32,525 nt of DNA. Origin: Pseudomonadota bacterium. Lineage in GTDB: Bacteria; Pseudomonadota; Gammaproteobacteria; Acidiferrobacterales; Acidiferrobacteraceae. The notes beneath the pieces were generated by a model. It saw nothing but the letters and a program-made list of their open reading frames with translations. It had not been told where the DNA came from and made no database searches. Made by a program: the position numbers and the translations under genes. Position 1 is the first letter of the stretch, and each line of letters begins with the position of its first letter. Below are positions 13,613-22,036 of this stretch, piece after piece. The DNA is taken from contig JAJYDT010000023.1 in assembly GCA_021777335.1 (NCBI GenBank), positions 1 through 32,525 on the forward strand, given 5' to 3'.

Positions 13613-15331
13613 CTAAGGTCCATGGGGTGCAAGCGGCGCCATCATGGACCGGAATCTGTCCATGGATTCAGGTGTTGCGGCAATGACCACCTCATCGCCC
13701 ACCATGAATAACGTGTCGTTGTCGGGAACGATATTATGCTCCTGACGCAGCATGGCGACGACGACAAAGTTGGCAAGCGCGAGGCTGCGCACCCCTTTGC
13801 CAATGATAGAGGCCCCAGCCGGCAGCAGGACCCGGAAGAGCCGTTCGTTGCCGCGTATGAAGGGAATGCCGCGTTCGCTGCAGAGGCGATCGCCGATCAG
13901 TCCTGTCAACGTGCCCTCGTCAATGACCATGTTACCGGTTCGGAGCAGCTCGGTGGCGATGTCCTGGTAGAGTTTCTGGTGTACCGGGCTGTCGATGGGC
14001 AATGATACCTGCGCTTCGTACAGGGTCGGATACCGGCGGTGCCGGGTTAACGCAATCTGGATGATGAAACTCAGCGACACGGCCACCATCGTCGGCATGA
14101 TCAGCTGAAATCCACCCGTCATCTCGATCACCATCACCAGCGACGCGATCGGCACCCGCGCGGCCCCTGCAAATACTGCCGCCATGCCCACGACCGAGAG
14201 ACTTGTGACACTGATGGCTGTAAAGCCGATAAAGTGCAGTAGCGCCGCCATGCTGGCACCGAGGATCGCGCCGATGTAAAGGGTCGGCGCAAATACACCC
14301 CCTGAACCGCCGGAGCCGATGGTGAGAGACAAGGTGATGATTTTGCCCAGTAACAGCAGGAGCAAGAACCAAAGGCCAAGCCCCGCAGCCCCTTCCAGCA
14401 CTAACTGCATGTAGCCGTAACCACCCCCTAGGATGCCGGGCAGCACCATGCCGATCAGGCCGACCACGAGACCCCCGATGGCCGGTTTGAAATGGTTGGG
14501 TAAGGGCAGAGCGTGAAAGCGATCCCGGACCCCATAGAATACCGATGGCAGAATGGCACCCACGATCCCGGCAAGCCCCCCGACAACGCCATACCAGATC
14601 AGATTAAAAGAACTGCCGAATGGCTGATTGGACACCACAAATAACGGTGTCCAGCCGTGGATAGAACCCACCACGGCGTAGGCGATGGCCGCCGAGATCA
14701 GTGTGTAGAGTAGCGCCTCTCCCTCAAATGCCATGCCCGAGTAGAGAATCTCCACGGCAAATATGGCGGTGCCCAGCGGGCTTTTGAAAATCGCCGATAG
14801 ACCGGCGGCCATGCCCATCAACACGATGAGGCGGCGTTCATCTTCCGGTGCCCGCAGTAACCCGCCCATGATCGAACCGACCCCGGCGGCAATCTGGGCC
14901 GTGGGTCCTTCCCGTCCGGCCGACCCGCCCGAACCGATGGTGAGTGCGCTGGCGATGCTTTTTACCAGCGGTACGCGCGGCCGGATGTATCCACCGGTCT
15001 GGTGAAAGGCCCGCACGGCACCATCGGTGCCGTGACCTTCAGCCTCGGGCGCAAAGGTGTAGACCAGGAGACCCGCGAGCAGTCCACCGACGGTGGTGGC
15101 GATGGGGATGAACCAATAGACATGAAAGGCGGGTGCTACGGGATTCTTATAGGCGGCTGCCACGGTGAGGTAATGATAGTGACCCAGGGGCTGGATCAAC
15201 AGCAGTTCGCCCATGTGCAGGAGCCACAAAAAGAGCAGGGCGCCCGCACCGCCAACGAGTCCAAGTATGACGGCGTAGACGACGAGTCGTCGGGAACGGT
15301 CTACGTTTTGTAGCCACAGCATAGGTAACAA
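13613..15331 (-). CDS. CLC-family chloride channel/transporter with C-terminal TrkA-C-like domain
   Basis: This 572-residue protein has a CLC membrane domain (about 15-420) and a cytoplasmic tail (about 440-565) resembling TrkA-C/RCK-C. The tail contains GASIIGKGVRSLALA and PDNDTLFMVGDEVVIAA. The CLC selectivity regions are GSGGSAGREGPTAQ (133-146), with the gating glutamate E141 equivalent to E148 of ClC-ec1, and GSGGSGGVFAPTLYIGA. The central Tyr region is YPTLYEAQ. Where ClC-ec1 has FIIEEM, this protein has FAVEILY, so the internal proton glutamate E203 appears to be Ile. The segment matching GSGIPE reads GHGTDG. Coupled 2Cl-/H+ exchange is therefore uncertain. It may help acid or osmotic tolerance. 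It is preceded by yajR in the same direction, with an 87-bp gap. Confidence 0.9.
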   Translation of the reverse strand: MLPMLWLQNVDRSRRLVVYAVILGLVGGAGALLFLWLLHMGELLLIQPLGHYHYLTVAAAYKNPVAPAFHVYWFIPIATTVGGLLAGLLVYTFAPEAEGHGTDGAVRAFHQTGGYIRPRVPLVKSIASALTIGSGGSAGREGPTAQIAAGVGSIMGGLLRAPEDERRLIVLMGMAAGLSAIFKSPLGTAIFAVEILYSGMAFEGEALLYTLISAAIAYAVVGSIHGWTPLFVVSNQPFGSSFNLIWYGVVGGLAGIVGAILPSVFYGVRDRFHALPLPNHFKPAIGGLVVGLIGMVLPGILGGGYGYMQLVLEGAAGLGLWFLLLLLLGKIITLSLTIGSGGSGGVFAPTLYIGAILGASMAALLHFIGFTAISVTSLSVVGMAAVFAGAARVPIASLVMVIEMTGGFQLIMPTMVAVSLSFIIQIALTRHRRYPTLYEAQVSLPIDSPVHQKLYQDIATELLRTGNMVIDEGTLTGLIGDRLCSERGIPFIRGNERLFRVLLPAGASIIGKGVRSLALANFVVVAMLRQEHNIVPDNDTLFMVGDEVVIAATPESMDRFRSMMAPLAPHGP

Positions 15332-15418
15332 GAATCCTTGGAAACCGTGGGCTCAGGTCCGATAGACCACTCAGGCACGACCGATGGCCTGTTGCCGGGA
15401 CGTCCAATCAGTGCCTGA

Positions 15419-16891
15419 TTAGGAGTGCGCACCCGAGAACGCGCGCAGCTGCTCCTCGTCTACGGTGGCCCGATCGATTCTCAGATAGGCGACACCTTCA
15501 TCCGGGACCATCGCCACATCGATGACCCCCGGGATTCTGGCCACCGCGGCGCGCAAGGCATCACTGTCCTCGGGTGTCAGCCTGGCCAGCCGCAAGACGT
15601 AACTGGCGAAATATCGTGGCTCTTTCATGCGGGTGGCCAGCGTTAACCACACAAGAATCAGCACGGCACTCGTCAGTATGGCGCCGTTGATGCCCCATCG
15701 CCCGTAAAGCGCGCCACCAAGGGTTCCGCCGGCAAAGATCCCCAGAAACTGACAGGTGGAGTAGACACCCATGGCGGTGCCCTTCTGGTCAGGCGGCGAG
15801 ATCTTGGCTACGAGTGACGGCAGGCTTGCCTCGAGGACGTTAAATGCCGTAAAGAAGATCCACAGCCCGATCGCCATCGCGACAATTGACTGGTCGGCAT
15901 AAAAATAGGAAAAATTCGCGAGCGCGAGCACGGCCACCGCGCCAAGAAATATCGAGCGCATTTTGCGGCGTTTCTCGGCCATGATGATGAACGGCACCAT
16001 CGCAACGAACGCCAGTACCATGATCGGGAGATAGAGCTCCCAGCTCTTGGCGATCGGAATACCCGTAAGATGGCCCAACAGCACCGGCATCACCACAAAA
16101 TTCGAGGTGAGGACGAATTGCATGATAAAGATGCCAAAATCGAGCCGTAAGAGCTCCTTGTTCTTCAGGACCTGCCTGAAAGATTCCGTAGCCACCTCGG
16201 TATCCCGATGGCGGAGGTGCGTCTGTGGGGTTGGCACTGCCCAGACCACGATGCCCATTGCCCCTATGGCCAGGATGGCCGTCACCCAGAATATGCCAGT
16301 GACCCCAACCCAGGTGTTGAGGACGGGGCCCAGTACAAGGCCGGCACTAAACGCCACGCCGATACTGACGCCGATCGTGGCCATGATTTTGGTGCGGTGT
16401 TCGTCTCGTGTCAGGTCAGCGGCCAGTGCCATCACGGTCGAAGAGATGGCTCCGGCCCCTTGCAGGGCCCGCCCGATGATCACGCCGTCGATCGTATGTG
16501 ATAGCGCCGCGACGACGCTTCCGCCGGCAAATATGGTGAGCCCGCCCAGGATGACGACCTTGCGTCCGATGCGGTCGGAGAGCATGCCAAAAGGGATCTG
16601 CAGGAGAGACTGGGTCAGACCATAGATACCGATGGCAAGGCCGATGAGAAAGGGGCTATGACCTTTGAGTGTTTCACCATAAACGGTGAATACCGGCAGG
16701 ATCATAAAGAGGCCGAGCATGCGTACGGTATAGATCCCCGCCAACGAATACGCGGTCTGTTTCTCCTGCGGCGACATCGTATCGCTGAATGCGGATGCTG
16801 TGCGTGACACGGACCGGATTGTCTCCTTGAATGCCACAGTCGCAGGAGTGTTGGCCGGAGACCGATCCGTATGACTGGGGAATGCGGCCAT
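15419..16891 (-). CDS. yajR: YajR-like MFS transporter with C-terminal YAM domain
   Basis: This 490-residue, 12-helix MFS protein closely resembles E. coli YajR. Shared stretches include VRMLGLFMILPVFTVYG, LAIGIYGLTQSLLQIPFG, the motif-A loop GMLSDRIGRK and KGTAMGVYSTCQFLGIFAGGTLGG. After the last helix a ferredoxin-like YAM domain follows (about 420-485; LRLARLTPEDSDALRAAVARIPG...), as in YajR. The transported substrate is unknown for the family. The E. coli start MTPGER corresponds to MSPQEK here (ATG 16777). ATG 16891 has a better ribosome site (GGGTGG) and adds a 38-residue Ser/Thr-rich leader, so either start is possible. A hairpin AATCAG/CTGATT (15406-15420) overlaps the stop codon. Confidence 0.92.
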   Translation of the reverse strand: MAAFPSHTDRSPANTPATVAFKETIRSVSRTASAFSDTMSPQEKQTAYSLAGIYTVRMLGLFMILPVFTVYGETLKGHSPFLIGLAIGIYGLTQSLLQIPFGMLSDRIGRKVVILGGLTIFAGGSVVAALSHTIDGVIIGRALQGAGAISSTVMALAADLTRDEHRTKIMATIGVSIGVAFSAGLVLGPVLNTWVGVTGIFWVTAILAIGAMGIVVWAVPTPQTHLRHRDTEVATESFRQVLKNKELLRLDFGIFIMQFVLTSNFVVMPVLLGHLTGIPIAKSWELYLPIMVLAFVAMVPFIIMAEKRRKMRSIFLGAVAVLALANFSYFYADQSIVAMAIGLWIFFTAFNVLEASLPSLVAKISPPDQKGTAMGVYSTCQFLGIFAGGTLGGALYGRWGINGAILTSAVLILVWLTLATRMKEPRYFASYVLRLARLTPEDSDALRAAVARIPGVIDVAMVPDEGVAYLRIDRATVDEEQLRAFSGAHS

Positions 16892-17760
16892 GATATCGCC
16901 ACCCGGAAGCTAACACCAGCAGACTACGGGCGCAGAGGGCAGTATTATCTCGTAATCCACGCAATGATGAGCAGAATTTCTGCCGGACTTTCCCTGTGAG
17001 TGCGCTGAAAAAATGGGCAAAAAATTCGAGGTAAAGAAAGCAATGTAAAGAATGGTAACGCCGCTTCCGTGCGAACGTTGCTCAGCGTGATGCTGCGCAC
17101 CTTCAGGGTGGCAACGTCCTGGAGACGAGCGCGCCCGCTCGTTGCTGAAGGTCTCAGGGAGCCTCATACGCCCACAAGGCGTGTTCGGGACCGTCCACAC
17201 GGATCCCATAAGCGCGCGCAAGCAGGGCGCGCGCTCGGCGGGCGTCCGGTCTCAGCGCCATGCCTGTCAATCCCGGCTGTCCCTCAACCGCCGCACGCGG
17301 TTGCAGTTCACTTGATCTTCAGACCCAATGGGTAACGCCTGATCTTTCCGTTGCCCTAAAGTGCATGTCGGAGGTAATCCGTGTCGATGCCCCGTGGCTG
17401 CTCGTGGTCCTTGTCGTCCGTTTCCGCGGCCCCGTGCGCGCCTAGACCGTGGAATCCGCCGGGCGCCCTCTTTCCTTAAATAGCCGCTCACCCCTGGAGT
17501 CAAACCACTTCGGATAGGCCGACGGGTCCGGCGGCTCGGGTGTGTGCTCGCCATCGCAGCAGCCCCCTGTTGCCCGCTCGGGCGGGTCTGTCGGCCTCCC
17601 TTAAAACCCGTCCAGACGCCGGGCCACTACACTGTTTGGGGGGTGGTCAGGACGCGCACGGGATATTGATTTTAAGGAAAGCACGCCGCCAAGCAATACC
17701 GGGCGCAGGCAACGGTTGCGATGGAGGATCGTCTATGCTAGTGTCGCGGGCCGTTCGGGC
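16892..17760. other. Gene-poor intergenic region between yajR and the cytochrome oxidase cluster
   Basis: About 870 bp show no convincing gene on either strand. Open frames here are short, rich in Arg, Pro and Ser, and lack ribosome sites or recognisable motifs. Contents noted are an AT-rich stretch at about 17010-17060, a long bulged hairpin at 17099-17152, a GC-rich alternating tract at about 17213-17243, and a minus-strand open frame without a start codon (17442-17600) with protein-like composition. A small palindrome GCAACGGTTGC lies at 17709-17719. A regulatory RNA could be present but none was recognised. Confidence 0.5.
17075..17152. other. Long hairpin with a competing alternative pairing
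   Basis: ACCTTCA (17099-17105) plus GCAACG (17111-17116) pair with CGTTGCTGAAGGT (17140-17152), giving 13 bp with a 5-nt bulge. An inner ACGAGCG (17125-17131) pairs with CGCTCGT (17136-17142). The strand GCAACGT (17111-17117) can instead pair with ACGTTGC (17075-17081) upstream. Switchable folds of this kind occur in regulatory RNAs. The direction of transcription is unknown. Confidence 0.35.
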
Positions 17761-17774
17761 TTGATCGAAGTCAA
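17761..17774. promoter_or_regulatory. FNR/Anr-like site upstream of the cytochrome oxidase cluster
   Basis: TTGATCGAAGTCAA matches the FNR-family consensus TTGAT-N4-ATCAA at 9 of 10 fixed positions. It lies about 110 bp upstream of the DUF2244 gene that opens the aa3 oxidase region. A possible -10 TATGCT (17734-17739) lies just before it, so a bound regulator could act as a roadblock under low oxygen. No good -35 was found, so the arrangement is tentative. Confidence 0.4.
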
Positions 17775-17885
17775 GTGGGGATCAAGGCCCTGACAGGAGG
17801 CTTCGTCGCCCGATTGCGGGGCGAGGCGCTCCCGGGTTGGTCGGACTTGCTCCCGCGAATCGGTATGTGACGGGTGGGGAGCCAG

Positions 17886-18353
17886 ATGACTCAGGGTACG
17901 GAATTGTCGCATTACCGCCGGATGATCCGGCCTAACCGCTCGTTGTCACGGCGATGGCTGGTCGCGGTCTTCGCGGCATATGTGGTTACCGAAGTAGGGA
18001 TAGGCGTGGCATTCTTCATCATGGGCGCATGGCTCGTCCTGCCATTTGCAGGTCTTGAAATCTTCGTCATCGGAGTCATCCTCTATTTGGTATCGCGGCA
18101 CGCGCGTGACTACGAGCTTATCGTGGTGGATGAGCGTCACCTCAAGGTCTTTAGACGCCTCGGCAGGCGCAGGTTCCATCACGAATTCCAGCGGTACTGG
18201 GCAAAGATCTCACTCCGATGCGATGCCAGAAAATGGTATCCATCCCGGCTGGTCGTCGGCTCGCATGGGCGTTTCGTTGAGATCGGGGCGTGGATGGAGG
18301 AGGACCAGCGCCGCGTACTCGCGCGGGATCTTAAACAAATAATTCAGCGGTAA
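17886..18353 (+). CDS. DUF2244 integral membrane protein of the cytochrome oxidase cluster
   Basis: This 155-residue protein has two adjacent membrane helices (about 25-70), then a soluble domain with RDYELIVVDERHLKVFRR, WAKISL and SRLVVGSHGRFVEIGAWM. These are DUF2244 signatures. DUF2244 genes commonly stand next to coxB/coxA in proteobacteria, but their molecular role is not known; involvement in oxidase biogenesis is assumed from context. ATG 17886 is chosen because GGGGAG lies a few bases upstream. A GTG at 17874 would add four residues. A hairpin with a T-rich tail separates it from coxB. Confidence 0.85.
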   Translation: MTQGTELSHYRRMIRPNRSLSRRWLVAVFAAYVVTEVGIGVAFFIMGAWLVLPFAGLEIFVIGVILYLVSRHARDYELIVVDERHLKVFRRLGRRRFHHEFQRYWAKISLRCDARKWYPSRLVVGSHGRFVEIGAWMEEDQRRVLARDLKQIIQR

Positions 18354-18356
18354 CAG

Positions 18357-18387
18357 CGCCAATGTCTACCGCTGGCGTTTTATTTTT
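18357..18387 (+). terminator. Hairpin plus T-tract between DUF2244 and coxB
   Basis: CGCCA (18357-18361) pairs with TGGCG (18373-18377) and is followed by TTTTATTTTT (18378-18387). An alternative pairing is CAGCG (18354-18358) with CGCTG (18370-18374). The T-run is good but the stem is short, so partial termination is more likely than complete. It could set the ratio of DUF2244 to oxidase transcript. Confidence 0.5.
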
Positions 18388-18408
18388 GTGATTCAGGGGA
18401 GAACTTGC

Positions 18409-19632
18409 ATGTCCACATGTCGTTACCGCCGTCTGGTGCCGTTCGGTCTTGGGCTATTGGCGCTGCTATCGAATGTCGCCCGTGCGGCCTCCGGGGTACC
18501 ATCCGATTGGGGAATCAATATTCAGCCCCCGGTAACCCCCATCGCACAAGATATCATGCATCTCCATATGATGGTGTTCTACATCTGTGTAGGCATCTTC
18601 GTGGTCGTTGCCGGTTTCATGTTCTATTCGATCATCTTTCACCGGAAGAGCCGCGGGTATCGGCCGGCCACGTTCCATGAGAGCACGACGGTCGAGATCA
18701 TCTGGACGATTATCCCTTTCGTCATCCTGATTGCGATGGCGATACCGGCGACCAGCACCCTGCTCAAGATCGTCAACACCCGGCCAGGTACCCAGCTGCT
18801 CGTCAAGGTGACGGGCTATCAGTGGAAATGGCGCTATTCCTACCCGAAGCAGCACATCGCATTCTTCAGCAGCCTGTCGACCCCGCTTGCCCAGATCGAC
18901 GATAAAGCGCCCAAAAACCCGCACTTCCTCCTGCAGGTGAATCACCCGCTGGTGCTCCCGGTGAATGAGAAGGTACGTTTCCTGATCACATCAAACGACG
19001 TGATCCACGGCTGGTGGGTGCCTGCGCTCGGTATCCAGGATGACGCCATCCCAGGGTTTATCCATGAGGGTTGGGCGACGATCCTGAAGCCCGGCGTTTA
19101 CCGTGGCCAGTGCGCGCAGCTGTGTGGCGCGGGGCACGGCTTCATGCCGATCGTGGTCAAGGCTGTGCCGCAGGCGCAGTTCGTGTCCTGGGTCAAGAAG
19201 GAGCAGGCCGGAGAGCAGATTGCGTCGGCGAACAGCGCAGCGGCTACCAGCAAGGTGTGGACCAAGGCGGCGCTCATGACCAAGGGCAAGCAGGTATTCC
19301 AGACGAGTTGCTCGGTGTGTCATCAGGCCAGCGGCCAGGGTGTCCCCGGGATGTTCCCGCCAATCTCGGCTGGTCATCCCTTCAATGCCGCGCCGACGCT
19401 GACCGCGAAGCTCGCGCGCCGCGGTTTCTATAAAGGCGGCAAGATCGTTGAAGGTCCGGTCGCAAAGCATATCGACATCGTGCTGAACGGCATTTCCGGC
19501 ACGCCTATGCCAGCCTGGGGCCCGCAGTTGAGCAATGCGGCGATTGCGGCGGTTATCACGTATGAGCGCAATGCGTTCGGCAATCATACGGGCGATATCG
19601 TGCAGCCGTCCCAGATCCAGGCGGCGCGCTAG
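18409..19632 (+). CDS. coxB: Cytochrome c oxidase subunit II with fused cytochrome c domain
   Basis: This 407-residue protein carries the CuA centre, where electrons enter the aa3 oxidase. A signal peptide (cleavage after about residue 26, ARA) precedes two membrane helices (about 52-77 and 95-120) and a periplasmic cupredoxin domain. CuA ligands are H200 (VIHGWW), C235, C239, H243 and M246 (CAQLCGAGHGFM). The electron-entry aromatic segment is YQWKWRYSY. A C-terminal class I cytochrome c follows, with haem motif CSVCH (301-305) and a likely axial Met in GTPMPAWG, as in caa3-type subunits. It may take electrons directly from cytochrome c or c4. ATG 18409 has AGGGGAG 6-12 nt upstream. An upstream GTG (18388) would spoil the signal peptide. 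Confidence 0.97.
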   Translation: MSTCRYRRLVPFGLGLLALLSNVARAASGVPSDWGINIQPPVTPIAQDIMHLHMMVFYICVGIFVVVAGFMFYSIIFHRKSRGYRPATFHESTTVEIIWTIIPFVILIAMAIPATSTLLKIVNTRPGTQLLVKVTGYQWKWRYSYPKQHIAFFSSLSTPLAQIDDKAPKNPHFLLQVNHPLVLPVNEKVRFLITSNDVIHGWWVPALGIQDDAIPGFIHEGWATILKPGVYRGQCAQLCGAGHGFMPIVVKAVPQAQFVSWVKKEQAGEQIASANSAAATSKVWTKAALMTKGKQVFQTSCSVCHQASGQGVPGMFPPISAGHPFNAAPTLTAKLARRGFYKGGKIVEGPVAKHIDIVLNGISGTPMPAWGPQLSNAAIAAVITYERNAFGNHTGDIVQPSQIQAAR

Positions 19633-19665
19633 GCTATTTATTTCGGTATTGAGGAGGGTAAAGAG

Positions 19666-21249
19666 ATGTCCACCGCTACTACTGCTGCACATGGCCACGA
19701 TAGCCACGAGGATCATCCGACCGGTCTGAAACGGTGGATCTTTACCACAAACCACAAGGATATCGGTACGCTCTATCTGTGTTTCAGCCTGCTGATGTTC
19801 TTTGTCGGTGGTGGTTTCGCCATGGCGATCCGCGCCGAGCTCTATAAGCCCGACATGCGGTTTTTCAGTCCCGAGGTCTTCAATCAGCTGCTCACGGAGC
19901 ATGGGCTCATCATGATCTTCGGCGCGATCATGCCGGGCCTCGTCGGGTTCGCAAACTGGATGATCCCGCTCATGATCGGGGCGCCCGACATGGCGTTGCC
20001 ACGCCTCAACAACTGGAGCTTCTGGATCCTGCCGTTCGGTTTTGCGCTCCTCATCGGCAGCCTGTTCGCGCCGGGCGGGGGTCCCGCGGGCGGCTGGACC
20101 CTGTATCCGCCACTGTCGATCCAGGGCGGAATCGGCACCGACATGGCGATCCTCGGGCTTCAAATACTCGGGGTTTCTTCGATCCTTGGCGCGATCAATA
20201 TCGTCGTCACGGTCCTGAACATGCGCGCGCCGGGCATGACCTTGATGAAGATGCCGATGTTCGTCTGGACCTGGCTCATCACGGCCTATCTGCTGATTGC
20301 GGTCATGCCGGTGCTCGCGGGTGCACTGACCATGCTGATGACGGACCGCCATTTCGGCACGCATTTCTTCAATCCGGCCGGAGGCGGTGATCCCGTCCTG
20401 TACCAGCACGTGTTCTGGTTCTTCGGGCACCCGGAGGTCTACATCATGATCCTGCCGGCATTCGGACTGATCTCGGAGATCATCCCGACGTTCTCGCGCA
20501 AGCCGCTCTTCGGATACACGTCGATGGTGTACGCGACGATGTCGATCGCGTTCCTGTCGTTTATCGTCTGGGGGCACCACATGTTCACCTCGGGCATGTT
20601 CCCGACCAGTGACCTGTTCTTCATGTACTCGACCATGCTGATCGCGGTGCCGACTGGTGTTAAGGTCTTCAACTGGACCGCGACCATGTGGCGGGGTGCG
20701 CTCAGTTTCGAGACGCCGATGCTGTTCGCGATCGCATTCCTGGTCCTGTTCACGATCGGGGGTCTCTCCGGGGTCATGCTTGCGATGTGGCCCTCGGACC
20801 AGCAGTACCACAATACCTATTTTGTGGTCGCGCATTTCCACTATGTGCTGTTCGGCGGGTCGGTGATGGCCATGATGGGGGCGATGTACTACTGGCTGCC
20901 CAAATGGACCGGGCATATGTATAACGAGACCCTCGGCAAGTGGCATTTCTGGCTCACCACGATATTTTTCAACGTCACATTCTTCCCGCAGCACTTCCTG
21001 GGGCTTGCCGGCATGCCGCGGCGCATTCCGGACTATGCGCTTCAGTTCGCGGGCTGGAACCAGGTCTCGAGTCTGGGGGCGTTCGGTCTCGGTGCCTCTC
21101 AGCTGCTGATGGTCTATATCCTGGTCCAGACGATCCGGGGTGGCGCGAAGGCGCCAGCCAAAGTATGGGAGGATGCGCATGGTCTTGAGTGGACGCTTCC
21201 ATCGCCGCCTCCTTACCACTCGTTCGCGACTCCGCCGAAGATCACCTGA
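19666..21249 (+). CDS. coxA: Cytochrome c oxidase subunit I (aa3-type, family A)
   Basis: This 527-residue, 12-helix catalytic subunit reduces O2 to water and pumps protons. Haem a ligands are H79 (LTEHGL) and H392. H390 binds haem a3 (VVAHFHYV). CuB ligands are H255, H304 and H305 (GHPEVY, WGHHMF), with Y259 the cross-linked tyrosine. The D-channel is complete: N97, D108, N115/N116 in NWMIPLMIGAPDMALPRLNN, ending at E257 of HPEVY. The K-channel Lys is K333 (PTGVKVFNW). With E257 present it is an A1-type oxidase expected to pump with full stoichiometry. GAGGAGGG lies 8-15 nt before ATG 19666. It is separated from coxB by 33 nt and stops 2 nt before the small assembly gene. Confidence 0.98.
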   Translation: MSTATTAAHGHDSHEDHPTGLKRWIFTTNHKDIGTLYLCFSLLMFFVGGGFAMAIRAELYKPDMRFFSPEVFNQLLTEHGLIMIFGAIMPGLVGFANWMIPLMIGAPDMALPRLNNWSFWILPFGFALLIGSLFAPGGGPAGGWTLYPPLSIQGGIGTDMAILGLQILGVSSILGAINIVVTVLNMRAPGMTLMKMPMFVWTWLITAYLLIAVMPVLAGALTMLMTDRHFGTHFFNPAGGGDPVLYQHVFWFFGHPEVYIMILPAFGLISEIIPTFSRKPLFGYTSMVYATMSIAFLSFIVWGHHMFTSGMFPTSDLFFMYSTMLIAVPTGVKVFNWTATMWRGALSFETPMLFAIAFLVLFTIGGLSGVMLAMWPSDQQYHNTYFVVAHFHYVLFGGSVMAMMGAMYYWLPKWTGHMYNETLGKWHFWLTTIFFNVTFFPQHFLGLAGMPRRIPDYALQFAGWNQVSSLGAFGLGASQLLMVYILVQTIRGGAKAPAKVWEDAHGLEWTLPSPPPYHSFATPPKIT

Positions 21250-21251
21250 AC

Positions 21252-21392
21252 ATGAGTATCGCGATGATGGAAAAAAACCTGACAATGGCCAGACGCAACA
21301 GGCGGACCGCGCTCATGGTGGGGGCGGTCGCGCTGGGGTGGTTCGTATTGGAGATTGTCTGGCACTTCTATTTTCCGTTTTATTCGAGATAG
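21252..21392 (+). CDS. Small single-helix protein between coxA and ctaG
   Basis: This 46-residue protein has a basic N-terminal segment (MARRNRRT), one membrane helix (ALMVGAVALGWFVLEIVW) and a short aromatic tail HFYFPFYSR. Its size, position and RRN-R-TAL-hydrophobic pattern match the small 'cytochrome oxidase small assembly protein' genes often found between coxA and ctaG in proteobacteria. ATG 21252 is 2 nt after the coxA stop, and an ATG at 21267 is an alternative. It may help cofactor insertion or subunit assembly, but no activity is established. The gap to ctaG is 3 nt. Confidence 0.75.
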   Translation: MSIAMMEKNLTMARRNRRTALMVGAVALGWFVLEIVWHFYFPFYSR

Positions 21393-21395
21393 GCG

Positions 21396-22001
21396 ATGGC
21401 GTCTTCCGCCCCCACGCCGTCCCGCAGATCGAAGATGGGGTCGCACTTCAAGCTGGTGCTGGTGCTGGTGGCAGTGATCGCGGGGATGACGGGGTTCGGT
21501 TATGCGCTGGTTCCACTTTATAATATTGTTTGCAAGCTGACAGGTTTGAATGGCAAGACCGGTGGCATCAACCAGAAGGCTGTGGCTGCCATCAAGATCG
21601 ACAAACATCGGCTGGTGGAGGTTCAGTTCTTCACTTATGAAAATCAGCAGATGCCCTGGAAGGCAACACCCATGGTTCAGAAGGTGTGGGTGCATCCGGG
21701 ACAGCTCATGAGTGAGAGCTACCGTATCGAGAACCCCACCAATGACGTGATCACGGGACAGGCGGTCGACAGTCTGATCCCGGATGATGCGGCCTACTAT
21801 TTCAAGAAACTCTATTGTCTCTGCTTCAAGCATCATACGATCGGGCCGCATCAGTCGAAGATACTGACCCTCGAATACATCGTGATGCCGGGGCTGCCGA
21901 AGTTCGTCCACAGGATCTATTTTTCGTACACGTTTTTCGAGGTATCGAAGCACCCGCTTGAGGCGGCCGCGACGCCGCAGACCCTGCGTGTGCCGGGATA
22001 A
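21396..22001 (+). CDS. ctaG: CtaG/Cox11 copper chaperone for CuB
   Basis: This 201-residue protein has one N-terminal membrane helix (about 18-40) and a periplasmic immunoglobulin-like domain. Cox11/CtaG delivers copper to the CuB site of subunit I. The copper-binding pair is C141 and C143 in KKLYCLCFKHHTI (standard CFCF motif), and a third conserved Cys, C46, lies in PLYNIVCKLTGLNGKT next to the helix. The domain after CLCF (IGPHQSKILTLEYIVMPGLP) is less typical than usual but complete. It is packed between the small protein and coxC in the oxidase operon. Confidence 0.95.
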   Translation: MASSAPTPSRRSKMGSHFKLVLVLVAVIAGMTGFGYALVPLYNIVCKLTGLNGKTGGINQKAVAAIKIDKHRLVEVQFFTYENQQMPWKATPMVQKVWVHPGQLMSESYRIENPTNDVITGQAVDSLIPDDAAYYFKKLYCLCFKHHTIGPHQSKILTLEYIVMPGLPKFVHRIYFSYTFFEVSKHPLEAAATPQTLRVPG

Positions 22002-22036
22002 CAAGGCGTATTAATATTTAGGAGAGGGGAACAGAC

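Noticed and set aside
16910-17221. 103-codon minus-strand open frame beginning MRALMGSVWTVPN
   Set aside because: Composition is unlike a folded protein, and it runs across the long hairpin at 17099-17152.
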